Assembly (NCBI GenBank): GCA_017550745.1
Contig: JAFZOG010000109.1
Coordinates: 1-40,762, forward strand
Direction: 5' to 3'
Source: Clostridia bacterium
Lineage (GTDB): Bacteria > Bacillota > Clostridia > Christensenellales > Aristaeellaceae
Length of the DNA: 40,762 nucleotides
The translations under genes were made by a program, and so were the position numbers. The notes below the pieces were generated by a model that was given only the letters and a program-made list of their open reading frames with translations, was not told the origin of the DNA and ran no database searches. Of the stretch, positions 33,653-40,673 are shown piece after piece (within the stretch, counting starts at the first letter, position 1; every line of letters begins with the position of its first letter).

Positions 33653-33729
33653 ATTGACATTTAGTGAATGTCATATGCAATAGGCAGTATATCATATAAT
33701 CCCCTAAAAGACAATCACTGAATGTCAAT
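33653..33729. promoter_or_regulatory. Paired inverted operators in a divergent promoter region
   Basis: ATTGACATTTAGTGAATGTC (33653-33672) and, on the opposite strand, ATTGACATTCAGTGATTGTC (33729-33710) differ at two positions. Each is a near-palindrome with GACATT and AATGTC-type half-sites. They flank an AT-rich core containing TATAAT (33695-33700) and the minus-strand TATACT. This is the natural site for autoregulation by the adjacent XRE protein. Confidence 0.75.
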
Positions 33730-33743
33730 CGAAGGGGAGCGCT

Positions 33744-34010
33744 ATGTACAAGAACAGGGCAAAGGACGGGAGAAACAACATCACCGGCCGGGCAATTGCC
33801 CGATACCGGCTGCATATGCCCGATAAACCATCCCAGAATGACCTGGCCGTGCTCCTCCAAGTCAACGGGCTGGACATCGACAAAAACGCCATCCAGCGCA
33901 TCGAATGCGGGAAACGGTTTGTGACCGACATTGAACTGAAGATGATCGCGAAAGTTCTCCAGGTGTCCTACAGCGATTTGCTGGACGACGAATCAGCGGA
34001 AGACAAGTAA
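33744..34010 (+). CDS. XRE-family helix-turn-helix regulator
   Basis: An 88-aa protein consisting almost wholly of a Cro/C1-type helix-turn-helix domain (about 15-80). The recognition helices are visible as PSQNDLAVLLQVNGLDIDKNAIQRIECGKRFVTDIELKMIAKVLQV in shorter overlapping blocks: SQNDLAVLL, AIQRIECGKRFV and LKMIAKVLQVSYSDLL. GGGGAG precedes the ATG. Stand-alone proteins of this kind are usually repressors of their own and a neighbouring promoter. The paired operators at 33653-33729 immediately upstream fit that. The effector and any wider regulon are unknown. Confidence 0.85.
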   Translation: MYKNRAKDGRNNITGRAIARYRLHMPDKPSQNDLAVLLQVNGLDIDKNAIQRIECGKRFVTDIELKMIAKVLQVSYSDLLDDESAEDK

Positions 34011-34011
34011 A

Positions 34012-34050
34012 GGCCGCGCCCGAACCGGACGCGGCCTTGCTTTGTATTTT
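34012..34050 (+). terminator. Terminator of the XRE gene
   Basis: GGCCGCG (34012-34018) pairs with CGCGGCC (34030-34036), followed by the T-rich TTGCTTTGTATTTT. The distal arm and tail are duplicated in the next 29 bp. Confidence 0.75.
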
Positions 34051-34087
34051 CAGGATTACGCGGCCTTGCTTTGTATTTTCAGGATTA
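34030..34087. repeat. Perfect 29-bp tandem duplication
   Basis: The 29-bp unit at 34030-34058 is repeated exactly at 34059-34087. Each unit holds the distal arm and T-rich tail of the XRE terminator. The second copy also supplies the TAA stop codon (minus strand) of the metQ-type gene. It is a recent duplication, since the copies are identical. Confidence 0.95.
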
Positions 34088-34909
34088 TTCGGCGACTTCA
34101 AAGGTGGGGATGACGCCGCCGGCGAACTGCTCGTTGTTCAGGATGAAATCCTTCACCTTCTGGGTGGCCAGCACCTTCTCCAGGGCCAGCACCCAGGGAG
34201 CCTGCTCGTTTTCGGGCTTCACCACCAGGTAGTTCACGTACACCTGGCCGGTCACGGTGCCGGCTTCGGTGAAGAGCGCGTCGTCACGGACGGTCATGCC
34301 GGCGTCCAGCACGTAGTTGCCGTTGATGACGGCAAAGGCGACGTCGTCCAGCACGGCGGGGATTTTTTCAGCGTCCAGCTCCACGATTTCCAGGCCCTTG
34401 GCGTCCTTGATGTCTTCCTTCTGCAGGCCGCTGTCCGGGGTCACGCCGTCATCCAGCTCGATCAGGCCGGCGTCAGCCAGCAGGATCAGGGCGCGGGTTT
34501 CGTTGGAGGGGTCGTTGGTCACGGCGATCTTGTCGCCGGCAGCGATTTCGCTCAGATCCTTCTTGGTGCCGGGATAGATGCCGTAGGGCTCGCAGTGCAC
34601 GCCGAAGGCGGCGACCAGCTTGTCTTCTTCCTTTTCAACGCTGGCGTTGTAGGCGTTCAGGAAGGGGATGTGCTGGAAGTAGTTGCCGTCCACTTCGCCG
34701 GCGGCGGTGGCGGGGTTGGCAACGTAATAGTCGGTCACTTCCAGGATCTCCAGGTCATAGCCCAGGGCGGCCAGGTCGTCCTTCACAAATTCCAGGATGA
34801 TGGCGTGGGGGGTGGTGGAGGCGGCGATGGTGATTTTTTCGTTCGCCAGCGCGGCGGGCACAACAGACAGGATCACCAGGGCAAGAACCAGAGCGAATAC
34901 CTTTTTCAT
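34085..34909 (-). CDS. metQ: MetQ/NlpA-type substrate-binding protein
   Basis: A 274-aa exported binding protein of the NlpA/MetQ family (mature part with ITIAASTTPHAIILEFVKDDL, ATAAGEVDGNYFQHIPFLNAYN, DKIAVTNDPSNETRALILL and NGNYVLDAG). Members bind methionine or related sulfur amino acids. The signal peptide ends in PAALA-NE and contains no cysteine at all, so it is not a lipoprotein, which is unusual for this family. ATG at 34909 follows GGAG; an in-frame ATG 36 bp upstream is less likely. It is the last gene of a metN-metI-metQ operon, and its stop codon lies inside a tandem duplication. Substrate could be methionine, cystine or a relative; the Cys-containing leader peptide of the operon leaves this open. 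Confidence 0.9.
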   Translation of the reverse strand: MKKVFALVLALVILSVVPAALANEKITIAASTTPHAIILEFVKDDLAALGYDLEILEVTDYYVANPATAAGEVDGNYFQHIPFLNAYNASVEKEEDKLVAAFGVHCEPYGIYPGTKKDLSEIAAGDKIAVTNDPSNETRALILLADAGLIELDDGVTPDSGLQKEDIKDAKGLEIVELDAEKIPAVLDDVAFAVINGNYVLDAGMTVRDDALFTEAGTVTGQVYVNYLVVKPENEQAPWVLALEKVLATQKVKDFILNNEQFAGGVIPTFEVAE

Positions 34910-34951
34910 TGTTGTTTCTCCTTTTTTCTTTTTTTCCGGCGTCAATACAGA

Positions 34952-35608
34952 TTAACGGATTCTATGATCCAAGCGGCGGGTAAGCCGCGTACCGGTAACA
35001 GCGATGACCTGCACCATCAGCACCAGCACGGCGCTGGCCAGATACATGAAGTCGTAGTACTTTTTGCCGCGCTGGTAGCCTTTCGTGATGGCGTAGGCGC
35101 CGATGCCGCCGCCGCCCACGGCGGACACCATGGCGGTATAGGCCAGGATGGTGGTGACGGCCATGGCCGCGCCCGTGACCAGGGAGGGCACGGATTCGGG
35201 GATGAGCACCTTATAGATGATCTGCCAGGTGGAGGATCCCATGGCCTTGGCGGCTTCTATGACGCCGCCGTCCACTTCCAGGAAGCTCTGCTCCACCACG
35301 CGGGCGATGTAAGGCGTGGCGCTCACCACCAGCGGAAACACGGAAGCCGTGGTGCCGATGGAGGTGCCCATCACGATGCGGGTGACGGGAATGAGCATGG
35401 CGATCAGCAGGATAAAGGGAATGGAGCGGAGGAAGTTGATGATCGAGCCAAGCACCGCGTTGAACGTCGGCGCGGGGCGGATGCCGTCCTTCCGGGTAAT
35501 GACCAGCAGCACGCCAAGCGGCAGGCCCAAAGCGTAGGAGACCACGGACGTCCAGAACGTCATCATACAGGTTTCCAGAAAGCCCTGCCAAATCAGGCCC
35601 CAGTTCAT
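34952..35608 (-). CDS. metI: MetI-type ABC transporter permease
   Basis: A 218-aa integral membrane permease with five predicted helices, typical of MetI. The docking loop reads VIEAAKAMGSSTWQIIYKVLIPES, and the C-terminal helix is YLASAVLVLMVQVIAVTG. ATG at 35608 overlaps the metN stop by 4 bp (ATGA) and has AAGGAGGT upstream; the frame is open further upstream inside metN but is not used. It works with the adjacent ATPase and binding protein in uptake of methionine-type substrates. Confidence 0.92.
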   Translation of the reverse strand: MNWGLIWQGFLETCMMTFWTSVVSYALGLPLGVLLVITRKDGIRPAPTFNAVLGSIINFLRSIPFILLIAMLIPVTRIVMGTSIGTTASVFPLVVSATPYIARVVEQSFLEVDGGVIEAAKAMGSSTWQIIYKVLIPESVPSLVTGAAMAVTTILAYTAMVSAVGGGGIGAYAITKGYQRGKKYYDFMYLASAVLVLMVQVIAVTGTRLTRRLDHRIR

Positions 35609-36657
35609 CCGTTCACCACCTCCTTCACGGTCACGCCCTGGGCGGTCAGATATTCCATCACCTGTTTGCACACCGCGTCGTCCTCGGGCCGCTCGATGAG
35701 CATCTGGCCATAGGGCTTGCCGTTGATGGGCTTGATGTCGGCGGAAAGGATGTTCACGTCCACGCCGCAGTTCTTCACCAGCCCCGCGATGATGGGCATG
35801 CCCTCCTTGCCGCCGTCGAACACCACGCGCAGGGCAGGCACATCGGACACTGCGTCGTCCTCGTCGGAGGAAAGGATGCCGAACAGCCGCTTGCCTGCCG
35901 CCGAACGGGTATGGATGAACACGTCGTCCACGGTGCCCTCCTCGGCGATGCGGCCCCCGTCCAGGATGGCGACCCGGCTGCATATCTGCCGGATGACCGC
36001 CATTTCGTGGGTGATCAGCACCACGGTAATGCCCAGGTCCCGGTTAATGTCCTGCAAAAGCGCCAGGATGGACTGGGTGGTCATGGGGTCCAGGGCGCTG
36101 GTGGCCTCATCGCACAGCAGCACTTCGGGGTCGGAGGCCAGGGCGCGGGCGATGGCCACCCGCTGCCGCTGGCCGCCGGACAGCTGGATGGGGTAGGCGT
36201 CCGCCTTGCCTTCCAGCTCCACCACCTTCAGCAGTTCCTTCACCCGGGCGTTGGCTTTCGCCTTCGGCACCCCGGCGATTTCCAGGGGATAGCGCACGTT
36301 CTGGGCCACGGTTTTCTGCATGAGCAGGTTGAAGTTCTGGAAAATCATGCTCACCTTGCGGCGCATCTGCATCAGCTGTTTATTGTTCATGGCCAGGATG
36401 TTCTGGCCGTCGATGAGGATCTGTCCGTCCGTCGGGGTGTCCAGCCGGTTCAGGCAGCGGATGAGGGTGGATTTGCCCGCTCCGCTCATACCGATGATGC
36501 CGTAAATCTGCCCCCGGCTGATGCTCAGGTCGATGCCGTCCAGGGCCACCACCTCGCCCCCCGGCACCTGGTACACCTTGCGCAGGTTCCTGACCTCGAT
36601 CAGCGGCGTTTCGGGCGGCGCGCCTTCCAGGATCTGGTTTTCATTTTCTTCCGACAA
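35605..36657 (-). CDS. metN: MetN-type ABC transporter ATP-binding protein
   Basis: A 350-aa ATPase. Residues about 15-265 are the ABC domain with Walker A GMSGAGKST, Q-loop FQNFNLL, signature LSGGQRQRVAIARAL, Walker B VLLCDEATSALD and the switch-histidine region VLITHEM. A C-terminal NIL-type regulatory domain (about 275-350) is typical of MetN and mediates inhibition by the transported amino acid in E. coli. The start is placed at TTG (36657), a few nt after AGGAAGAGG; the frame runs upstream through the attenuator hairpin, which is not coding. Length matches MetN. The gene is controlled by the leader-peptide attenuator directly upstream. Confidence 0.92.
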   Translation of the reverse strand: MSEENENQILEGAPPETPLIEVRNLRKVYQVPGGEVVALDGIDLSISRGQIYGIIGMSGAGKSTLIRCLNRLDTPTDGQILIDGQNILAMNNKQLMQMRRKVSMIFQNFNLLMQKTVAQNVRYPLEIAGVPKAKANARVKELLKVVELEGKADAYPIQLSGGQRQRVAIARALASDPEVLLCDEATSALDPMTTQSILALLQDINRDLGITVVLITHEMAVIRQICSRVAILDGGRIAEEGTVDDVFIHTRSAAGKRLFGILSSDEDDAVSDVPALRVVFDGGKEGMPIIAGLVKNCGVDVNILSADIKPINGKPYGQMLIERPEDDAVCKQVMEYLTAQGVTVKEVVNG

Positions 36658-36675
36658 TTGCCTCTTCCTTTCAGT

Positions 36676-36709
36676 AAAAAAGCCGCTCCGCGCATATCTG
36701 CGAAGCGGC
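36676..36709 (-). terminator. Attenuator terminator before metN
   Basis: GCCGCT (36709-36704) pairs with AGCGGC (36687-36682), with an inner CGCA/TGCG helix, and TTTTTT (36681-36676) follows on the minus strand. It stands between the leader peptide and metN, so most transcripts would stop here unless it is disrupted. The distal arm can instead pair with the end of the leader reading frame (36744-36735, 9 of 10 positions), which provides a plausible switch. Confidence 0.88.
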
Positions 36710-36730
36710 GCAAGCAACTTTCAGCGTATG

Positions 36731-36805
36731 TCAAGCGGCGCGGCGCAAACAGCGCGAGGAGAACCCCACGCGGCAGGACATTCGCATTGTTTCCCTCCGC
36801 TTCAT
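36731..36805 (-). CDS. Putative 24-aa leader peptide of the metNIQ operon
   Basis: A 25-codon reading frame (ATG at 36805, TGA at 36733-36731) follows GGGAGG at 7 nt and lies 27 nt from the predicted transcription start. The peptide contains two cysteines, three serines and many arginines (core MSCRVGFSSRCLRR), and no other coding role is likely. Its last codons (encoding Arg-Arg-Ala-Ala) repeat the sequence of the following terminator's proximal arm. This layout of leader frame, alternative pairing and terminator is the classical form of translation-dependent attenuation. Which amino acid is sensed (cysteine or arginine supply, or ribosome release) is inference. Confidence 0.65.
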   Translation of the reverse strand: MKRRETMRMSCRVGFSSRCLRRAA

Positions 36806-36838
36806 GGGTTTCCCTCCCTTCGCCTCTTGATGGTATGT

Positions 36839-36867
36839 ATTATAAAAGATTGGGGTTTTTATGTCAA
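36839..36867 (-). promoter_or_regulatory. Perfect sigma-A promoter of the metNIQ operon
   Basis: TTGACA (36867-36862), a 17-nt spacer and TATAAT (36844-36839) on the minus strand fully match the consensus. The start would be near 36832. A constitutively strong promoter fits control by downstream attenuation. The remaining gap to the aldo/keto reductase stop (36868-36976) shows only a weak TATAGCT/AGCTATA inverted repeat. Confidence 0.9.
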
Positions 36868-36976
36868 GGGTTCGGGGATTATGAGAAATGTATAGCTGAT
36901 TATAGGGAAAAGCTATAAGGGACCGCGGAAACGTGGATTTCTCCCGTTCGCGCCGCCGCTGTTCCCTCCCCTTCAA

Positions 36977-38101
36977 TCAGGTTTCCAGTTCCCTGCATTC
37001 CTGAAGCAGCTTGATGATCGGCAGCTGCTGGGGGCAGACGCTTTCGCACTGGCCGCATTGAATACAGTCCCCCGCCTTGCCCTTATCCTGGGTCACGATG
37101 GTGTATTCCCGCACCGTGCGGAACCGGGGGCTGCCCTTCTTGCGGTTTTCCACGTTGAAGATTTCGGGAATGGGGATCTGCATGGGGCATCCCTTGGTGC
37201 AGTAATGGCAGGCGGTGCAGGGAATGGATTTGTCCGCGTCCAGGGCCCGCTGCGCCTGCCGGATGACATCCTGTTCCGCATCGGAAAGCGGGCGGAAATC
37301 CCGCATGAAGCTCAGGTTGTCCTCCATCTGGGCCAGGCTGCTCATGCCGCTGAGCACGACCATGATCTGGTCCAGCCCGGCGGCGTACCGCAGCGCCCAG
37401 CTGGCGCAGGACGCTTTGGGGTCTGCCGCTTTCAGGATGTCCTTCACTTCGGGAATGGGATCGGCCAGGATGCCGCCCTTCACCGGCTCCATAACGACCA
37501 CGGGCTTGCCGTGGGCTTTGCAGATTTCCCAGTTGCGCCGGGACGCCACGCCGGGGTTTTCCCAGTCGGCGTAGTTGATCTGCAATTGCACGAACTCCGC
37601 GTCGGGATGGGCGGCCAGCAGCTCTTCCAGCAGGCCGGGATCGGCGTGGAAGGAAAAGCCCCAGTGCCTGATAAGGCCCTTCGCTTTTTGCTCCCTGACG
37701 AAATCCCAGATGCCGTAGTCATCATACAGACGGTAATTGCTGCGCTGGATCGCGTGCAGCAGATAGAAGTCAAAGTAGCCCGCGCCGGTGCGTTCCAGGC
37801 TGGTATAAAATTCCTGCCTGGCGCTCTGGGCGTTTTTTTCCGGCGCCATCATCGCGTTCAGCTTGGTGGCCACCGTATACGCGCCGCGGGGATACCTGTC
37901 CGCCACCGCCAGCTTGAAGGCTTCCTCGCTTTTCCCGCCGTCGTACACGAAGGCCGTGTCAAAATACGTGCCGCCCGCGGCAAGGAATTTATCCGCCATC
38001 CGGGCCGTCTGCGGCACGTCGATGGTTCCGTCCGGGTTCTTCGGCAGGCGCATCAGGCCGAAGCCCAGCTTAAAGGTTCCGGCGTCCAAATATCCGCTCA
38101 T
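36977..38101 (-). CDS. Aldo/keto reductase with C-terminal 4Fe-4S module
   Basis: A 374-aa cytoplasmic oxidoreductase. The (beta/alpha)8 aldo/keto reductase domain (about 8-280) carries FDTAFVYDGGKSEEAF (the Asp and Tyr of the catalytic tetrad), VATKLNA (Lys) and DFYLLHAI (His). The C-terminal 90 residues hold two cysteine clusters, CTACHYCTKGC and CIQCGQCESVC, for two [4Fe-4S] clusters. This combined architecture is common in anaerobic Clostridia and is annotated as putative oxidoreductase; physiological substrates are not established. GGAGGGAAAGC precedes the ATG. It follows the amino-acid transporter ATPase gene by 20 bp, so it is probably in the same transcript. Confidence 0.88.
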   Translation of the reverse strand: MSGYLDAGTFKLGFGLMRLPKNPDGTIDVPQTARMADKFLAAGGTYFDTAFVYDGGKSEEAFKLAVADRYPRGAYTVATKLNAMMAPEKNAQSARQEFYTSLERTGAGYFDFYLLHAIQRSNYRLYDDYGIWDFVREQKAKGLIRHWGFSFHADPGLLEELLAAHPDAEFVQLQINYADWENPGVASRRNWEICKAHGKPVVVMEPVKGGILADPIPEVKDILKAADPKASCASWALRYAAGLDQIMVVLSGMSSLAQMEDNLSFMRDFRPLSDAEQDVIRQAQRALDADKSIPCTACHYCTKGCPMQIPIPEIFNVENRKKGSPRFRTVREYTIVTQDKGKAGDCIQCGQCESVCPQQLPIIKLLQECRELET

Positions 38102-38121
38102 GCTTTCCCTCCTTGTTTTTC

Positions 38122-38850
38122 TCAGTCTCCCAGGCCCACAAAGGCTTTCACCTTTTCGCTGCCGAACACTTCCTCCGGCCTGCCCTCGGCCACGATCACG
38201 CCGTCCTCCATGAACACCACCCGGTCGGCCACCTCCCGGGCGAAATTCATTTCATGCGTGACCACCACCATGGTGCGCCTTTCCTTGGATAATGCGCGGA
38301 TAACGCCCAGCACCTCCTGGGTGAGCAGCGGGTCCAGGGCGGAGGTGGGCTCGTCAAAGCAGAGGATCTCGGGATCCAGCGCCAAGGCCCGGGCGATGGC
38401 TACCCGCTGCTGCTGTCCGCCGGAAAGCTGGAAGGGGTAGGCGGCTTCCTTGTCGGCCAGGCCCACTTTTTGCAGCAGTTCCCGGGCATAGGACGCCGCT
38501 TTCGCTTTATCCCGCTTCAGCACGCAGACCTGGGCTTCCGTCAGGTTCCTCAGCACGCTCATATGGGGGAACAGGTTGAAATTCTGAAACACATAGCCCA
38601 TTTTCAGGCAGATGGCCCGCTGTTCCCTCGGCGTGCCGTAGACGCCGTCCTTCACCAGCGCCTGGCCGTCGATTTCGATGGTGCCGCCGTCCACCTGCTC
38701 CAGATTGTTCAGGCAGCGAAGCAGCGTGCTCTTGCCTGAGCCGCTTTTGCCGATGATGGCCACCACTTCACCCTCGTTTACCTGCAGGGAGATGTCCCGC
38801 AGCACGCCCAGGCCGTCAAAGCTCTTTTTCAGGTTCGTCGCGTTCAGCAT
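38122..38850 (-). CDS. Polar amino-acid ABC transporter ATP-binding protein (GlnQ type)
   Basis: A 242-aa ATPase with Walker A GKSGSGKST, Q-loop FQNFNLFPHM, signature LSGGQQQRVAIARAL, Walker B ILCFDEPTSALD and switch histidine VVTHEM. Length and the LFPHMSVLRNL segment match the GlnQ/HisP/ArtP group. It energises import of a polar amino acid with the adjacent permease (14 bp upstream) and binding protein. AAGGAGGGAGAAGCC precedes the ATG. Specificity (Gln, His, Arg, cystine) cannot be told from sequence. Confidence 0.93.
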   Translation of the reverse strand: MLNATNLKKSFDGLGVLRDISLQVNEGEVVAIIGKSGSGKSTLLRCLNNLEQVDGGTIEIDGQALVKDGVYGTPREQRAICLKMGYVFQNFNLFPHMSVLRNLTEAQVCVLKRDKAKAASYARELLQKVGLADKEAAYPFQLSGGQQQRVAIARALALDPEILCFDEPTSALDPLLTQEVLGVIRALSKERRTMVVVTHEMNFAREVADRVVFMEDGVIVAEGRPEEVFGSEKVKAFVGLGD

Positions 38851-38863
38851 GGCTTCTCCCTCC

Positions 38864-39550
38864 TTACCGGTAATAATTCAGCTTCTTTTCCACCCAGCCC
38901 AGCAGCAGCGTCAGCACGCCGTTGAAAACCAGGTAATAAACGCCTGTAAAGAACATGGGCCAGATGGCGCCGGAAATTCCCTGGCTGCCCTTCATAAACG
39001 CCTGCCCCGCCCAGATGATTTCCTGCAAAGCGATAATGCGGGCCAGGGACGTATCCTTCACCAGCGTGATGATCTCATTGGACATGGGCGGCACGATGGC
39101 TTTGACCACCTGCATCAGTTTGACGCGCCAGAAGATCTGGCCCTTGGTCATGCCCAGCACCTTGCCCGCCTCGATCTGCCCCACCGGGACGCTCTGGATG
39201 CCGCCGCGGTAGATCTCGGAAAAATAGCAGGCGTAGTTGATGATGAACGCCGCCGAGGCCGCCAGGAAGCGCCCGCTTTCCCCGCCGCCCCAAATGGGGT
39301 TATGCAGCACCAGGCCGGGAAAATAATAAATGATGAGCAGCTGGATCATCAGTGGCGACCCACGGATGATCCACACGATCACCCGGGTCAGGATACTTAA
39401 AGGCCTAAACCGGCTCATGGACCCGAACGCGATCACCAGCCCCAGCGGCAGCGCCCCCAGCAGAGTCACGAAAAACAGCCGCAGGGTCTGGAAAAACCCC
39501 ACGTTCAGGGAGTTGATGACGATGGGCATCTGCTGTAATATCAATTCCAT
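38864..39550 (-). CDS. Polar amino-acid ABC transporter permease (HisM/GlnP type)
   Basis: A 228-aa membrane permease with about five helices. The family docking loop is visible as IEAGKVLGMTKGQIFWRVKL, with the downstream VPPMSNEIITLVKDTSL segment. ATG at 39550 follows GGGGAT; codons upstream are open but less well placed. A single permease gene suggests a homodimeric channel. A strong stem-loop in the 129-bp gap upstream separates it from the binding protein gene. Confidence 0.92.
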   Translation of the reverse strand: MELILQQMPIVINSLNVGFFQTLRLFFVTLLGALPLGLVIAFGSMSRFRPLSILTRVIVWIIRGSPLMIQLLIIYYFPGLVLHNPIWGGGESGRFLAASAAFIINYACYFSEIYRGGIQSVPVGQIEAGKVLGMTKGQIFWRVKLMQVVKAIVPPMSNEIITLVKDTSLARIIALQEIIWAGQAFMKGSQGISGAIWPMFFTGVYYLVFNGVLTLLLGWVEKKLNYYR

Positions 39551-39620
39551 TTCTATATCCCCGTTTATGTACAAAATACGGTATTTCCGGCAAAATGCTC
39601 AAGACCGGACAAATACATAT

Positions 39621-39659
39621 GGACAGCCGGGCTGTGAATGACACACGGCCCGGCTGTCC
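39621..39659 (-). other. 12-bp perfect intercistronic stem-loop
   Basis: GGACAGCCGGGC (39621-39632) and GCCCGGCTGTCC (39648-39659) pair perfectly around a 15-nt loop. It lies between the binding-protein stop and the permease start and no T-run follows on the minus strand. It could protect the upstream message so that binding protein is made in excess over membrane parts, or act as a leaky terminator. Confidence 0.75.
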
Positions 39660-39679
39660 CTTCAATTCTGAATCACGGA

Positions 39680-40459
39680 TTATTGCGCGATCAGCGCAGC
39701 CTGGACACCGTAGGCTTCGGCGCAGGCGGCCAGGGTGCCATCGGCATAGGCGGCGGCAAAGAAGTCATTCAGCGCGGCGGCCAAATCGCTGCCCTTGCGG
39801 AAGCCGACGCCGTATTCTTCGCTGTTCAGGGCCAGGGTATAAGTGAGATTCACATAGTTGGTGCCTTCGCCCACCATGGCGGCGGCCATAAGCGCGTCGA
39901 TCACAGCGGCGTCAGCGGTGCCGCCGGCCACTTCCATCAGGGCCGCGGCCTGGGAGGTGACAGCCACCTTGTTATAGCCCAGCGCGTCGATTTCCGCTTC
40001 GCCCGCGCTGCCGGCCTCAACCGCGAAGGTCAGCCCGGAGAGGGAAGCGATATCGGCGAAGTCCGCCGCCTTATCAGCGGGGAGCACCACCACCTGGGCG
40101 TTGTTGCAGTAGGCGTTGGAGGTCTCCATGGCGCTCTTGACTTCGTCGGTCAGGGTCATGCCGTTCCATACGCAGTCGATAGCCTTGCTGTCCAGCTCCA
40201 GGATCTTGTTGTCCCATTCGATCTCCACCAGTTCCACTTCCACGCCCAGAGAGGCGGCGAACGCCTTGGCCATATCCGCGTCAAAGCCGACCCACTCGCC
40301 CGCGTCGTCCTTAAAATCCATGGGCGCGAAGTCCGTAATGCCCACCACCAGCTTGCCCTTGGCTTTTACATATTCCAGATCGGTTTCCGCCACAGCCGCG
40401 CTGCCCAGCAGCAGCATCACCGCCATCATCAGCGCGCATATTTTCATCAGTTTCCTCAT
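39680..40459 (-). CDS. Polar amino-acid ABC transporter substrate-binding protein
   Basis: A 259-aa exported family-3 solute-binding protein. The signal peptide ends in SAAVA-ET; its only early cysteine (residue 8) is not in a lipobox. The mature part has GKLVVGITDFAPMDFKDDAGEWVGFDADMAKAFA in successive blocks typical of the fold, WNGMTLTDEV and LTFAVEAGSAGE. It binds a polar amino acid and hands it to the adjacent permease. AGAGGG precedes the ATG at 40459; an in-frame ATG 27 bp upstream has no ribosome site. First gene of the SBP-permease-ATPase-reductase operon. Confidence 0.93.
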   Translation of the reverse strand: MRKLMKICALMMAVMLLLGSAAVAETDLEYVKAKGKLVVGITDFAPMDFKDDAGEWVGFDADMAKAFAASLGVEVELVEIEWDNKILELDSKAIDCVWNGMTLTDEVKSAMETSNAYCNNAQVVVLPADKAADFADIASLSGLTFAVEAGSAGEAEIDALGYNKVAVTSQAAALMEVAGGTADAAVIDALMAAAMVGEGTNYVNLTYTLALNSEEYGVGFRKGSDLAAALNDFFAAAYADGTLAACAEAYGVQAALIAQ

Positions 40460-40531
40460 TTTGTTTCCCTCTTTCCTTTCGTCCATACGTTCATTTGGCT
40501 CTTTATCGCTTTACTGCAATAAACCGATAAT

Positions 40532-40561
40532 ATAATATCATATCATCGCGGCCTTTGTCAA
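40532..40561 (-). promoter_or_regulatory. Promoter of the amino-acid importer operon
   Basis: TTGACA (40561-40556), an 18-nt spacer and TATTAT (40537-40532) on the minus strand, start near 40525 and leader about 65 nt. Confidence 0.8.
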
Positions 40562-40590
40562 TCCTTTGAAAAAACTTCTTTACGTAAATG

Positions 40591-40673
40591 GTTACTACTC
40601 AGCCCTCGGCTTCGTAGTAACGCGAAAGGGGCTGTGAAAAAAGGCAGAAAGCCACTGGCTGAATCACAGCCCC
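40591..40673. repeat. Two nested-scale inverted repeats at the right edge
   Basis: GTTACTAC (40591-40598) pairs with GTAGTAAC (40614-40621), and GGGGCTGTGA (40628-40637) pairs with TCACAGCCCC (40664-40673). The second is reminiscent of insertion-sequence ends but no transposase is visible. The 200-bp right flank (40562-40762) has no gene. Confidence 0.5.

Noticed and set aside
36800-36830. ATCAAGAGG followed by purine-rich sequence before metN, resembling the start of a SAM-I riboswitch
   Set aside because: The conserved SAM-I core (GGCNACC-type and kink-turn segments in order) is absent, while a ribosome site and a short reading frame explain the same bases.
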